A stretch of 47,566 bases of DNA from Actinomycetota bacterium. Lineage in GTDB: Bacteria > Actinomycetota > Actinomycetes > Mycobacteriales > Pseudonocardiaceae. Made by a program: the position numbers and the translations under genes. Numbering within the stretch: the stretch's first letter is position 1; the number at the start of each line of letters is the position of its first letter. Of the stretch, positions 15,195-23,828 are shown in pieces. The notes under the pieces are model-generated. The model had not been told where the DNA came from. It ran no database searches and saw only the letters and a program-made list of their open reading frames with translations. The stretch spans positions 1-47,566 of the forward strand of contig JAJPIR010000336.1 in assembly GCA_021324675.1 (NCBI GenBank). The letters run 5' to 3'.

Positions 15195-16724
15195 ATGAGC
15201 GTTGTCAGCAAGACCACCGGACGGGTCGCCTTCGTCGGTGCCGGTCCCGGTGCTGCCGGATTGCTCACCGTTCGGGCGCAGCATCTGTTGAGCTGTGCCG
15301 AACTGCTGGTGACTGACCCGGACGTGCCCGCCGACGTCTACGCCACGGCGGCCACGGAGGCCGAAGTCCGCCCCGCGGTGGGGGAACCGGCCGAGGTCGC
15401 CAAGGACTTGATCGCCGAAGCCAAGAACGGGCGGGCCGTGGTGCGGCTGGTCTCCGGAGATCCGCTCACCGCGGACGCCGTGGTCGCCGAGACACACGCC
15501 GTGGTCCGCAGCGCGGTGCCCTTCGAGGTGGTCCCCGGAGTACCCGCAGGCACCGCGGTACCGGCCTTCGCCGGGGTCCCGCTGGGCTCGGGACATGCTG
15601 AAGCTGACGTCCGCGCGGGCGTCGACTGGGCGGCTCTGGCGGCCGTACCCGGACCGCTGGTGCTGCACGCCACCGCGTCGCACCTGGCCGAGGCAGCTGC
15701 GGCACTGGTCGAGCACGGGATGTCCCCGCAGACGCCGGTAGCGGTCACCGCCGCCGGTACCATGCCCACTCAACACACCGTCGAGACCACGCTGGCGTCA
15801 CTGTCCGGTGAACTCGGCGAGCTCGGCGGGCCGCTGGTGATAACCGTCGGCGAGGTGGTCGGGCAACGGGCGAAGCTGTCCTGGTGGGAGTCTCGCGCGC
15901 TGTACGGGTGGAAGGTTCTGGTGCCCCGCACCAAGGAACAGGCCGGGGCGATGAGCGAGCGGCTTGCGGTGCACGGGGCGGTGCCGGTGGAGGTCCCGAC
16001 GATCTCGGTCGAGCCACCGCGGTCGCCGGCGCAGATGGAGCGGGCAGTCAAGGGGCTGGTAGACGGCCGTTACCAGTGGGTGGTGTTCACCTCCACGAAC
16101 GCGGTGCGCGCGGTATGGGACAAGTTCGCCGAGTTCGGGCTGGACGCTCGCGCCTTCGCCGGCGTGAAGATCGCCTGCGTGGGGGAGGCCACCGCGGAGC
16201 GGGTGCGCTCGATGGGCATCGTCCCCGAGCTGGTGCCCTCAGGCGAGCAGTCCTCGGAAGGGCTGCTGGCGGACTTCCCACCGTTCGACGATGTCCTCGA
16301 CCCGGTGGACCGGGTGCTGCTGCCGCGCGCGGACATCGCCACCGAGACGCTGGCCGCGGGGTTGCGTGACCGCGGCTGGGAGATCGATGACGTGACGGCC
16401 TACCGGACGGTGCGGGCTGCACCACCACCGGCCGAAACCCGCGAGATGATCAAGACGGGTGGCTTCGACGCGGTGTGCTTCACCTCCTCGTCCACGGTGC
16501 GCAACCTGGTCGGTATCGCCGGCAAACCGCATGCCCGCACGATCGTGGCCTGTATCGGCCCGGCAACCGCGGAGACCGCCGTCGAGTTCGGCCTCCGGGT
16601 TGACGTCCAACCCGAGGTCGCCCAAGTCGGCCCGCTGGTGGACGCCCTCGCCGCCCACGCTGCGCAGTTGCGCGCCGCCGGCGCCCTGCCCCCACCCCGC
16701 AAAGCCAAAACGCGGCGCCGCTAA
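15195..16724 (+). CDS. hemD: Uroporphyrinogen-III synthase with N-terminal methyltransferase-like domain (HemD)
   Basis: This is the 509-residue actinobacterial fusion. The N-terminal half resembles uroporphyrinogen-III methyltransferase (GAGPGAAGLLTVRA, VRLVSGDPLTADAV, VVPGVPAGTAVP) but departs from the catalytic consensus in several places, as is usual in this group. The C-terminal half, from about residue 235, is uroporphyrinogen-III synthase (VLVPRTKEQAG, VFTSTNAVRAV, FTSSSTVRNL, ACIGPATAET). HemD cyclises hydroxymethylbilane, the product of HemC, so it needs a HemC encoded elsewhere. A Lys/Arg-rich tail ends the protein. Confidence 0.93.
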   Translation: MSVVSKTTGRVAFVGAGPGAAGLLTVRAQHLLSCAELLVTDPDVPADVYATAATEAEVRPAVGEPAEVAKDLIAEAKNGRAVVRLVSGDPLTADAVVAETHAVVRSAVPFEVVPGVPAGTAVPAFAGVPLGSGHAEADVRAGVDWAALAAVPGPLVLHATASHLAEAAAALVEHGMSPQTPVAVTAAGTMPTQHTVETTLASLSGELGELGGPLVITVGEVVGQRAKLSWWESRALYGWKVLVPRTKEQAGAMSERLAVHGAVPVEVPTISVEPPRSPAQMERAVKGLVDGRYQWVVFTSTNAVRAVWDKFAEFGLDARAFAGVKIACVGEATAERVRSMGIVPELVPSGEQSSEGLLADFPPFDDVLDPVDRVLLPRADIATETLAAGLRDRGWEIDDVTAYRTVRAAPPPAETREMIKTGGFDAVCFTSSSTVRNLVGIAGKPHARTIVACIGPATAETAVEFGLRVDVQPEVAQVGPLVDALAAHAAQLRAAGALPPPRKAKTRRR

Positions 16725-16740
16725 CCCGGCCCTCTTTCTC

Positions 16741-16806
16741 CCGCAGTCTGGATGCAGACTGGGGTAATCCGGGGCCTGGAAACCGCAGTCTGCATCCAGA
16801 CTGCGG
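16741..16806. repeat. Paired dyads forming a 21-bp perfect inverted repeat between hemD and hemB
   Basis: The sequence at 16741-16761 is the exact reverse complement of 16786-16806. Each arm is itself a small hairpin, CAGTCTG-GATG-CAGACTG in the first and CAGTCTG-CATC-CAGACTG in the second. The arms are therefore both direct and inverted copies, separated by 24 bp. The element starts 17 nt after the hemD stop and ends 34 nt before hemB. It could form alternative RNA structures, act as a terminator, or bind a dimeric protein at two sites. Confidence 0.85.
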
Positions 16807-16839
16807 TCCGTCCGAAGGACAGCGTCGGAAGGAACAGCG

Positions 16840-17811
16840 ATGTATCCGAGCAGCCGGCCGCGGAGGTTGCGGGCGACGGCGGCGATGCGGGGATTAGTGC
16901 GGGAGACGACGGTGACGGCCAGCCAGCTGGTGTTGCCGGTATTCGTCAAGGAAGGTGCTACCGAGCCGGTGCCGATCCCGTCCATGCCGGGCGTGGTGCA
17001 GCACACCCGGGACTCGCTGCGCAAGGCCGCAGTTGAAGCGGTCGCCGCGGGACTCGGTGGGATCATGCTGTTCGGGGTGCCTGCCACCCGGGACGCCACC
17101 GGCTCCGCCGGGATTGACCCGGATGGAGTGCTCAACACTGCCTTGCGTGACGTGCGCACCGAGGTCGGTGACGACATCGTCATCATGGCGGACACCTGCC
17201 TGGACGAGTTCACCGATCACGGTCACTGCGGCCTGCTGGATGCGGCAGGCCGGGTGGACAACGACGCCACGCTGGCGGAGTACGCGCAGATGGCCGTCGC
17301 GCAAGTGCAGGCCGGTGCGCATGTGGTCGGTCTCAGCGGCATGATGGACGGCCAGGTGGGCGCTATTCGGGCCGCACTGGACGGCGCTGGTTACCTCGAC
17401 GCAGGGATCCTGGCCTACAGCGCCAAGTACGCATCCGTGTTTTACGGCCCGTTCCGGGACGCGGTGGAATCCGCTTTGCAGGGAGACCGCCTGACCTACC
17501 AGCAGGATCCGGCCAACGCTCGGGAGGCGTTGCGGGAGGCGGCGCTGGACCTCGCCGAGGGCGCCGACGTCGTGATGGTCAAGCCGGCGCTGTCGTACCT
17601 GGATGTCATCCGTGCGGTGGCCGAGCTTTCCGATGTCCCGGTCGCCGCGTACCAGGTTTCTGGCGAGTACTCCATGGTCGAGGCAGCAGTGGCCCATGGC
17701 TGGCTGGATCGGCGGCGGGCAGTCCTGGAGACGCTGACCTCGATCCGCCGAGCCGGTGCTGATCTGGTGCTGACGTACTGGGCGGTGCAGGCCGCGACCT
17801 GGTTGCGTTGA
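16840..17811 (+). CDS. hemB: Porphobilinogen synthase (delta-aminolevulinate dehydratase) HemB
   Basis: HemB condenses two aminolevulinate molecules to porphobilinogen. The 323-residue protein has normal length. The two active-site lysines are in YSAKYASVFYGPF (about residue 196) and MVKPALSYLD (about 248). The metal region reads DTCLDEFTDHGHCG near residue 118: the middle cysteine of the Zn2+ triad is Asp, which suggests a Mg2+-type or mixed site. The conserved segment before MMDG reads GLSG rather than the usual G/A-P-S. It starts at ATG after the paired dyads. Confidence 0.95.
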   Translation: MYPSSRPRRLRATAAMRGLVRETTVTASQLVLPVFVKEGATEPVPIPSMPGVVQHTRDSLRKAAVEAVAAGLGGIMLFGVPATRDATGSAGIDPDGVLNTALRDVRTEVGDDIVIMADTCLDEFTDHGHCGLLDAAGRVDNDATLAEYAQMAVAQVQAGAHVVGLSGMMDGQVGAIRAALDGAGYLDAGILAYSAKYASVFYGPFRDAVESALQGDRLTYQQDPANAREALREAALDLAEGADVVMVKPALSYLDVIRAVAELSDVPVAAYQVSGEYSMVEAAVAHGWLDRRRAVLETLTSIRRAGADLVLTYWAVQAATWLR

Positions 17812-17842
17812 CCAACTACTGACCCGACTACTGGGGCGCAGC

Positions 17843-18331
17843 ATGACAATGACCCAGCCGAGCCAGCCGTCCTCGAACACGCCGGCTCGAGGTCCGCGGC
17901 CAAGCAGTGTGGACATCTCCTTCTGGCTCTGGATCACCTACCTGAGTATCGGCGCGATCAATTCCGTGATCGGGTTCGTCCAGCGCGAACGCAACCGCGC
18001 CGAAGCGCTCAATGCGGTGGTGGCCCAGTACCCGACCATGGACCGATCGATGATCGAAACTGTCGCGTCCATGGTTGTGGTGGGTGTGGTCGTGCTCGGG
18101 CTGTTGTTCGTGGCGGTCTGCGTCAGCTTCGCGTTACTCACCCGCGCGGGGCGCAACTGGGCACGGGTATTGCTTACCCTGGTTGGCAGCCTGAGCGTGC
18201 TGTTCCTGATCGGCCCGGTGGTCACCCCGCTGCAAGCACTATTCCAGATCTCCCTGCTCGCCGCGGCCATCGTGATGATGTACCAACGGTCGGCGAATGA
18301 CTGGTTCCGCCCACGCCGCCCTGCTCTATGA
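17843..18331 (+). CDS. Conserved multi-pass membrane protein (Rv0513-like position)
   Basis: The 162-residue protein has a Pro/Ser-rich N-terminus and about four hydrophobic segments: residues 28-46, 73-99, 108-125 and 130-147. It lies 31 bp after hemB on the same strand, where mycobacteria also keep a membrane protein of unknown function. No catalytic motif is visible. Location inside the heme cluster suggests co-transcription, not a proven role in heme synthesis. Confidence 0.75.
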   Translation: MTMTQPSQPSSNTPARGPRPSSVDISFWLWITYLSIGAINSVIGFVQRERNRAEALNAVVAQYPTMDRSMIETVASMVVVGVVVLGLLFVAVCVSFALLTRAGRNWARVLLTLVGSLSVLFLIGPVVTPLQALFQISLLAAAIVMMYQRSANDWFRPRRPAL

Positions 18332-18420
18332 CCGCTGCCGGTGATGGCTTCCATGATGCTCGCTGATCATCGGTAGTCCCCGCTGATTGCCTGTCGGCAG
18401 CGTCATGGCAGTGTTCGGGT

Positions 18421-18687
18421 GTGGAACTGGTCACGCCGTCACGCCGTCACGCACTGCCCGTTGCGGTGGTAGTGGCCGAGGTGGTAGCCGCGCTGTTGCT
18501 GGTCGGGCTGGCATGGTGGTGCTGGCACCGTGGAGTGATCGTGACGGTGCGCCGGGGTGTTGCGATGAACCGTGTCGAGGGCCGCTGGTGGGCGCTGGCT
18601 ACGGGCGAAGTCACGTTCGCCGGGTTAGTCCTGCTGGATGCCGCCCGGCGAGTGACAAGCGAGCCATCTCAGCTGCATGGTGGGTGA
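18421..18687 (+). CDS. Small membrane protein of unknown function
   Basis: This is an 88-residue ORF with a GTG start, one strong transmembrane helix (about 13-35, [20 protein letters not shown]) and a second weaker hydrophobic segment (about 60-72). Its 3' end overlaps the hemL start by 11 bp, which supports co-translation and therefore a real gene. It resembles in position the small Rv0514-type protein of mycobacteria. No function can be assigned. Confidence 0.6.
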   Translation: MELVTPSRRHALPVAVVVAEVVAALLLVGLAWWCWHRGVIVTVRRGVAMNRVEGRWWALATGEVTFAGLVLLDAARRVTSEPSQLHGG

Positions 18688-20017
18688 CGGACAGGATGGA
18701 CGCGTTACAGACGTGATCGCCAGCGAGTCAGCTCGACTTTTCGACCGGGCCAGTGCCGTGATCCCGGGCGGGGTGAACTCCCCGGTGCGGGCCTTCCGCG
18801 CGGTCGGCGGGACACCGCGGTTCATGGTCCGCGCGGCTGGTCCCTACCTGTGGGATGCCGACGGCAACCGTTACGTCGATCTGGTGTCGTCGTGGGGACC
18901 GATGATCCTGGGCCACGCGAACCCCGCGGTGGTGGACGCGGTGCGGGAGGCTGCGAGCCGGGGCCTGTCGTTCGGCACTCCCACTGCTGGGGAGATCGAG
19001 CTTGCCGAGGAAATCGTGCGCCGGGTGGAACCGGTCGAGCAGGTGCGCCTGGTCAACTCGGGCACCGAGGCGACAATGAGCGCGATCCGGCTCGCGCGCG
19101 GCATCACCGGGCGCTCGCTGGTGGTGAAGTTCGCCGGGCACTACCACGGGCACGTCGATGCGCTGCTGGTCGCTGCCGGTTCCGGGGTGGCCACCTTCGG
19201 TCTGCCCAGTAGCCCAGGGGTCACCGGAGCGCAAGCGGCGGACACGGTCGTGCTGGCTTACAACGATGTGGCCGCTCTGGACGCGTTGTTCGCGGCACGG
19301 GGTTCTGAGATCGCCGCTGTCATCGCCGAGGCGGCCGCTGGGAACATGGGTGCGGTGCCGCCAGACCCGGGTTTCAACGCCGCGCTGCGCCGGTTGTGCC
19401 ACGCGCATGGCGCATTGCTGATTCTGGATGAAGTGATGACCGGATTCCGGGTCTCGCCTGCCGGGTGGTTCGGGCTCGAGCGGGTGCCCGCTGATTTGTA
19501 CACGTTCGGCAAGGTGATGTCCGGCGGACTGCCTGCAGCAGCGTTCGGGGGTTCAGCGGAGCTGATGGCCTACCTGGCGCCGGCCGGGCCGGTGTACCAG
19601 GCCGGCACGCTGTCCGGCAATCCGGTGGCAGTGGCCGCTGGGTTGGCCACGTTGCGCGCCGCGGACGTGGAGGTGTACGCCCGGCTTGGCGCCGCAGCCG
19701 CGCGGCTGGCCGGGCTGCTGGATGAAGCACTGACTGCGGCCGGCGTGCCGTACTGCGTGCAGACGGCGGGCTCGTTGCTCAGCGTGCTGTTCACCGACAG
19801 CGGGCCGGTGCGTGACTACGCCGGTGTGCAGGCCACCCAAACCTGGCGGTTCCCGGCGCTGTTCCACGCGCTGCTCGAGCGCGGTGTCTACGCCCCGCCC
19901 AGCGCATTCGAATCCTGGTTCGTGTCCGCGGCGCTGGACGATGAGGCGTTTGAGGTGATCGCTGCCGCGTTGCCGGCCGCAGCTCGGGCTGCTGCCAGCG
20001 CACCGGAGCCAGCATGA
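18677..20017 (+). CDS. hemL: Glutamate-1-semialdehyde 2,1-aminomutase HemL
   Basis: HemL converts glutamate-1-semialdehyde to 5-aminolevulinate, using PLP. The 446-residue protein has the family N-terminus [12 protein letters not shown], the [15 protein letters not shown] cofactor segment, DEVMTGFR, and the PLP lysine in [11 protein letters not shown] near residue 278. It works directly after HemA. It overlaps the small membrane gene upstream and the phosphatase gene downstream (ATGA), consistent with a continuous transcript from the heme genes into cytochrome c maturation. Confidence 0.95.
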   Translation: MVGDGQDGRVTDVIASESARLFDRASAVIPGGVNSPVRAFRAVGGTPRFMVRAAGPYLWDADGNRYVDLVSSWGPMILGHANPAVVDAVREAASRGLSFGTPTAGEIELAEEIVRRVEPVEQVRLVNSGTEATMSAIRLARGITGRSLVVKFAGHYHGHVDALLVAAGSGVATFGLPSSPGVTGAQAADTVVLAYNDVAALDALFAARGSEIAAVIAEAAAGNMGAVPPDPGFNAALRRLCHAHGALLILDEVMTGFRVSPAGWFGLERVPADLYTFGKVMSGGLPAAAFGGSAELMAYLAPAGPVYQAGTLSGNPVAVAAGLATLRAADVEVYARLGAAAARLAGLLDEALTAAGVPYCVQTAGSLLSVLFTDSGPVRDYAGVQATQTWRFPALFHALLERGVYAPPSAFESWFVSAALDDEAFEVIAAALPAAARAAASAPEPA

Positions 20018-20625
20018 GCCGCACCGTGGTGCACCTGCTGCGGCATGGCGAGGTGTACAACCCTGAGCGGATCCTCTACGGCCGCCTACCCGGTTTCCGG
20101 CTGTCCGAGCTCGGTCTGCGCCAGGCCGAGCAGGTCGCTGAGTACCTGCGCGACCACGACATCGTGTATGTGGCGGCCTCGCCGCTGCTGCGGGCCCAGC
20201 AAACGGCGGCGCCGATCGCTGCGATGCACAGCTTGGATGTCGTCACCGACGAGGGGCTGATCGAAGCGGGCAATGTGTTCGAGGGCAGTCGCGTGTCGGT
20301 CGGCGATGGGGCGCTGAGAGACCCGCGATCATGGCCCAAGCTGCGCAACCCATTCCGACCCTCCTGGGGTGAGCCGTACCGGGACATCGTGGAGCGGATG
20401 CTGGCTGCTGTCCACCGTGCCCGGCAGCATGCTGCCGGGCACGAGGCGGTGTGCGTGTCCCATCAGCTGCCGATCTGGACCCTGCGTCGGCATCTGGACC
20501 AGCGGCGGCTGTGGCATGACCCGCGACGCAGGCAGTGTTCGCTGGCATCGTTGACCAGCCTGGTGTTCGGCGGCGAATCGCTGGTGGAGGTGGTCTACTG
20601 CGAGCCGACGGTGAGCGGTGTATGA
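20014..20625 (+). CDS. Histidine phosphatase family protein (Rv0525-like)
   Basis: The protein is 203 residues. The catalytic motif LLRHGEV (His11) opens the protein, followed by [16 protein letters not shown] and a late CVSHQLPIW with the second catalytic histidine, all typical of the phosphoglycerate-mutase-like fold. It overlaps hemL and the thioredoxin lipoprotein gene by 4 nt each. The family includes mutases and broad phosphatases; the substrate here is unknown. The conserved link to cytochrome maturation genes is shared with mycobacteria. Confidence 0.9.
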   Translation: MSRTVVHLLRHGEVYNPERILYGRLPGFRLSELGLRQAEQVAEYLRDHDIVYVAASPLLRAQQTAAPIAAMHSLDVVTDEGLIEAGNVFEGSRVSVGDGALRDPRSWPKLRNPFRPSWGEPYRDIVERMLAAVHRARQHAAGHEAVCVSHQLPIWTLRRHLDQRRLWHDPRRRQCSLASLTSLVFGGESLVEVVYCEPTVSGV

Positions 20626-21209
20626 GGTACCTGGGGCGTGCTGTCGCAGTAGCGATTGCGGTAGCCGTGCTGGTGGCCGGTTGTGCCACCGGTCCCGGCG
20701 CGGTGGCCCGCGGCGGCTCCTTCGAGTTCGTCTCACCCGGTGGTAAGACCGACATCTTCTACGATCCACCGGCCAGCCGGGGAACCGTCGGTGAGCTATC
20801 CGGTGACAGCCTGACCCAGCCGGGCACGACGGTGTCGCTGGCGAACTACCCCAACCAGGTGGTGGTGCTCAACATCTGGGGTTCGTGGTGCGGCCCGTGC
20901 CGGGCCGAGGCCGCCGAGCTCGTTCGGGTGGCGGGCGCGACGGCTGGTCAAGGCGTGCAGTTCCTCGGTATCGACGTGCGGGATAGCCGCCAGGCCGGAG
21001 CTGACTTCGCCCGCGACTTCGGCCTGACCTACCCGTCCATCTTCGATCCCCCCGGCAGGACGCTGTTCGCGCTGGCCGGCCTGCCACGTTCGGTGGTGCC
21101 GTTAACCATGGTGCTGGACCGCCACCACCGGGTCGCCGCGGTCTTCCTGCATGCCATGCACGCCCAGGACCTCCAACCGGTAGTGCAGCGCATCGCCGCA
21201 GAGCGCTGA
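20622..21209 (+). CDS. TlpA/ResA-like thioredoxin lipoprotein
   Basis: The 195-residue protein starts at ATG 20622 inside the previous stop. A signal peptide with lipobox VAGC (Cys21) anchors it outside the membrane. The thioredoxin domain has WGSWCGPCRAE with the redox cysteines at about 90 and 93, and a cis-proline segment SVVPLTMVLD. In System II cytochrome c maturation such proteins keep apocytochrome CxxCH cysteines reduced, with electrons from CcdA encoded next. The 22-bp array follows its stop. Confidence 0.92.
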   Translation: MRYLGRAVAVAIAVAVLVAGCATGPGAVARGGSFEFVSPGGKTDIFYDPPASRGTVGELSGDSLTQPGTTVSLANYPNQVVVLNIWGSWCGPCRAEAAELVRVAGATAGQGVQFLGIDVRDSRQAGADFARDFGLTYPSIFDPPGRTLFALAGLPRSVVPLTMVLDRHHRVAAVFLHAMHAQDLQPVVQRIAAER

Positions 21210-21229
21210 CCCCCTCCCGCCCTCCCGGT

Positions 21230-21345
21230 GTGTCGCGCCCCCGTGCGCCGTGTGTCGTGCTCTCGTGCGCCGTGTGTCGTGCTCTCGTGCGCCGTGTGTC
21301 GCGTCCTCGTGCGCCGTGTGTCGCGTCCCCGTGCGCCGCGTGCCA
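21230..21345. repeat. 22-bp tandem repeat array, locus 2
   Basis: Five units start at 21230, 21252, 21274, 21296 and 21318, exactly 22 bp apart; a sixth at 21340 is diverged. The consensus is near GTGTCGTGCTCTCGTGCG plus CCGT, clearly the same family as 3725-3834 but with less divergence. It lies 21 nt after a stop codon, as at locus 1. No coding sense is possible at this period and no self-complementarity is evident. Confidence 0.9.
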
Positions 21346-21395
21346 GGCCCGCAGGGAACCCGTGCTCCGACCAGCCACGCTCACCGTGTTCCGGG

Positions 21396-21450
21396 TTGGT
21401 GGCTGTTAAGAGCGCCCCTAGCAGGGGTTGGCGGTACTTGAAGAGCTACC
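21396..21450 (+). repeat. 55-bp dispersed element, copy A, upstream of ccdA
   Basis: The element begins TTGGTGGCTGTTAAGAGCGC and ends GGCGGTACTTGAAGAGCTAC plus C. It is colinear over 55 bp with copy B at 39834-39888, with a conserved left 21 bp, a variable 10-bp centre and a near-identical right 24 bp. It ends 19 nt before the preferred ccdA start; copy B sits 17 nt before menG. It could be a promoter or operator cassette (contains TTGAAG) or a small dispersed repeat. Confidence 0.8.
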
Positions 21451-21469
21451 GACGCTTAGGCTGAGCGAT

Positions 21470-22225
21470 GTGGGGCTCACGGGGGTCACCGTGTCGGGGC
21501 CGCTGTTGCTGGCGACCGGGTTGGCGGTACTAGCCGGCGCGGTGAGTTTCGCCTCGCCGTGTGTGGTCCCGCTGGTGCCCGGATACCTGGCCTACCTCAC
21601 CGGGCTGGTCGGCGCTGAGGGCCAGGAGTCGCGCCGCGGCCGGGTGGTCGGGGCAGTAGCCCTGTTCGTGCTCGGCTTCTCGGCGGTGTTCATGGCCAGC
21701 GTTGTGACGGTGCTGGGCATCGCGGACCGGCTCGCCGTCAATGAGGTCATTTTGCAGCGTGTCGGCGGCGTGGTCACCATCGCCATGGGACTGGTGTTTA
21801 TTGGTCTCATCCCGTCGCTGCAGCGGGAGCTGCGCATCCATCCCCGACCGGGCCTGGGTCGCCGGCATGTACTTGGTGCACCAGTGCTGGGCGCGGTGTT
21901 CGGTCTGGGTTGGACGCCGTGCCTGGGACCGACCCTCGCCGGGGTGGTCGCGCTGGCCGTGGGCACGCCCGGTGGCGGGCTGGCACGCGGGGTACTGCTG
22001 GTCATCGCCTACTGCTTGGGTTTGGGCATTCCCTTCCTGCTGCTGGCCTGGGGAGCCGGGCGCGCCGTGCAGGCGGTGGCGTGGCTACGCGCACACGTGC
22101 GGGGGGTGCAGCTGGCGGGCGGGGCGCTGCTCGTCATGGTGGGCCTGCTGCTGGTGACCGGGCTGTGGGCAGAGCTCATCGCGATCCTCCGCGGGCCGGT
22201 TGCCGGATTCGAGACGCCGCTTTAG
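21470..22225 (+). CDS. ccdA: Cytochrome c biogenesis protein CcdA
   Basis: CcdA is a six-helix membrane protein that moves electrons from cytosolic thioredoxin to outside thioredoxin-like proteins. The motif FASPCVVPLVPGYLAYLTG near residue 30 and the second-half GWTPCLGPTLAG supply the paired redox cysteines. GTG 21470 is preferred because the open frame upstream is repeat DNA; a start at 21428 (TTG) or 21491 is possible. Length is about 251 residues, normal for the family. The resB gene begins at the next base after its stop. Confidence 0.92.
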   Translation: MGLTGVTVSGPLLLATGLAVLAGAVSFASPCVVPLVPGYLAYLTGLVGAEGQESRRGRVVGAVALFVLGFSAVFMASVVTVLGIADRLAVNEVILQRVGGVVTIAMGLVFIGLIPSLQRELRIHPRPGLGRRHVLGAPVLGAVFGLGWTPCLGPTLAGVVALAVGTPGGGLARGVLLVIAYCLGLGIPFLLLAWGAGRAVQAVAWLRAHVRGVQLAGGALLVMVGLLLVTGLWAELIAILRGPVAGFETPL

Positions 22226-23824
22226 ATGACTCAGGCCAATCCTGTCACGGCAGCGCTGCGCAACACCTGGCGCGGGCTGACCAGCATGCGTACGGCACTG
22301 ATGCTGCTATTTCTGCTGGCTGTGGCCGCGCTGCCGGGAGCACTGCTGCCCCAGCACTCGCTGAACCCTCAGCGGGTACGCACCTACTTCGAGCAGCACC
22401 CGACCCTGGCGCCGGTGCTCGACCGGCTCGGATTCTTCGACGTGTTCGCCAGCCCCTGGTTCGCAGCGATCTACCTGCTGCTGTTTGTCTCGCTGGTGGG
22501 TTGCGTCGTGCCGCGCAGCATCGACTACGCCCGGCAGCTGCGCAAGCCTCCGGTGATCACCCCCCGGAACTTGGCGCGACTGCCCCACCATGCCCACGGT
22601 GAAACCGCAGTCTCTGCCGGCGAGGTCATCGCAGCCACGCAGCGGCGGCTGCGCGGCTGGCGTGTCGCGGTGCGCGACGAGCCCGGCGGCGTCCGGACGA
22701 TCTCCGCCGAACGGGGTTACCTGCGGGAGGCCGGCAACCTCGTCTTCCACCTGGCGCTGCTGGGGCTGCTGGTGGCCTTCGCGATCGGCAAGCTGGTCGG
22801 TTACCAGGGCCAGGTGATCGTGCTGGCCAACGGATCACAGTTCTGCAATTCCGGGCCGCTGGCCTACGACTCCTTCAGCCCTGGGCGATCCGTCGACGGG
22901 ACCGCGCTGACCCCGTTCTGCCTGCAAGTCAACGATTTCAACGCGACGTACCTACCCACCGGGGAGGCGGAAGACTTTCGCGCCGCACTGCTTTACCAGG
23001 GGCCCGGCGACCTCACCGCGGGTACATGGCATCCGTACCAGCTGAGAGTCAACGACCCGTTGCGGATGGGTGGTACCCGGGTCTACCTGATCGGTCACGG
23101 CTACGCGCCCCAGTTCACCGTCACCTTTCCCGATGGGCAGCAACGCAGCGCTGCGGTGCAATGGGCACCTGTCGAGCTGGGCACCATGCTGTCAGAAGGC
23201 ACGACCAAGTTTGATCCGCCTGGGGTGACCGATGACGCGGTACGGCGCACCCGCCAGCTCGCCATCACCGGGCTGTTCGCGCCGACCGCGGCATTCCGGG
23301 GCTCGCTGCTGTCATCGGGCTTTCCCGCTCTGCTTGATCCGGCTGTGGCGATCGACGTACTCAAGGGCGATCTAGGTAACAACTCCGGCCGCGGCCAGTC
23401 CATCTTCTCGATCGATCAGTCCATGGTCGACTCCGGGCGCTTGAAGCAGGTAGCGCGCAGCAACTTGCGCCCCGGCGAGCAACTCACCTTGCCCGACGGC
23501 ACCATCGTGCACTTCGACGGGGTGACCCGCTTTGTGTCCCTACAGGTCTCCTACGACCCGGCTCAGCCATGGGTACTCGCCTTCGCGGTGCTGGTACTCG
23601 GCGGTCTCGGACTGTCGCTCGCGGTGAAGCGGCGCCGGTTCTGGGCACGCGCCGCACCGGGTGGGCCGGTCGGTACCGTGGTTGAACTGGGCGGGCTGGC
23701 CCGCACCGAGGCCGCCGGCTACGGCGAGGAGTTCGACCGGATCGTTGCCGACCTGCTACCGCCGGGAACGGCGCGGTCACCGGTGCCCGCCGGGGCGTCC
23801 GAGACGTCCAGGGAAGGGAGGTAA
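22226..23824 (+). CDS. resB: Cytochrome c biogenesis protein ResB
   Basis: The 532-residue ResB has three N-terminal membrane helices (first about residues 23-43, then about 75-95 and 173-193), a large extracytoplasmic domain (about 200-440) and a final helix near 450. With CcsB it forms the System II heme-handling and synthase complex that attaches heme to apocytochrome c. The ATG follows the ccdA stop directly, so translation is coupled. A charged C-terminal tail extends about 70 residues into the cytoplasm. Confidence 0.92.
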   Translation: MTQANPVTAALRNTWRGLTSMRTALMLLFLLAVAALPGALLPQHSLNPQRVRTYFEQHPTLAPVLDRLGFFDVFASPWFAAIYLLLFVSLVGCVVPRSIDYARQLRKPPVITPRNLARLPHHAHGETAVSAGEVIAATQRRLRGWRVAVRDEPGGVRTISAERGYLREAGNLVFHLALLGLLVAFAIGKLVGYQGQVIVLANGSQFCNSGPLAYDSFSPGRSVDGTALTPFCLQVNDFNATYLPTGEAEDFRAALLYQGPGDLTAGTWHPYQLRVNDPLRMGGTRVYLIGHGYAPQFTVTFPDGQQRSAAVQWAPVELGTMLSEGTTKFDPPGVTDDAVRRTRQLAITGLFAPTAAFRGSLLSSGFPALLDPAVAIDVLKGDLGNNSGRGQSIFSIDQSMVDSGRLKQVARSNLRPGEQLTLPDGTIVHFDGVTRFVSLQVSYDPAQPWVLAFAVLVLGGLGLSLAVKRRRFWARAAPGGPVGTVVELGGLARTEAAGYGEEFDRIVADLLPPGTARSPVPAGASETSREGR

Positions 23825-23828
23825 AGCG

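Noticed and set aside
21428-21469. Extending ccdA to the TTG at 21428 (peptide start MAVLEELPTL)
   Set aside because: These codons are copy A of the 55-bp repeat; the same peptide start appears in the minus-strand ORF at copy C, so it reflects repeat DNA, not CcdA sequence.
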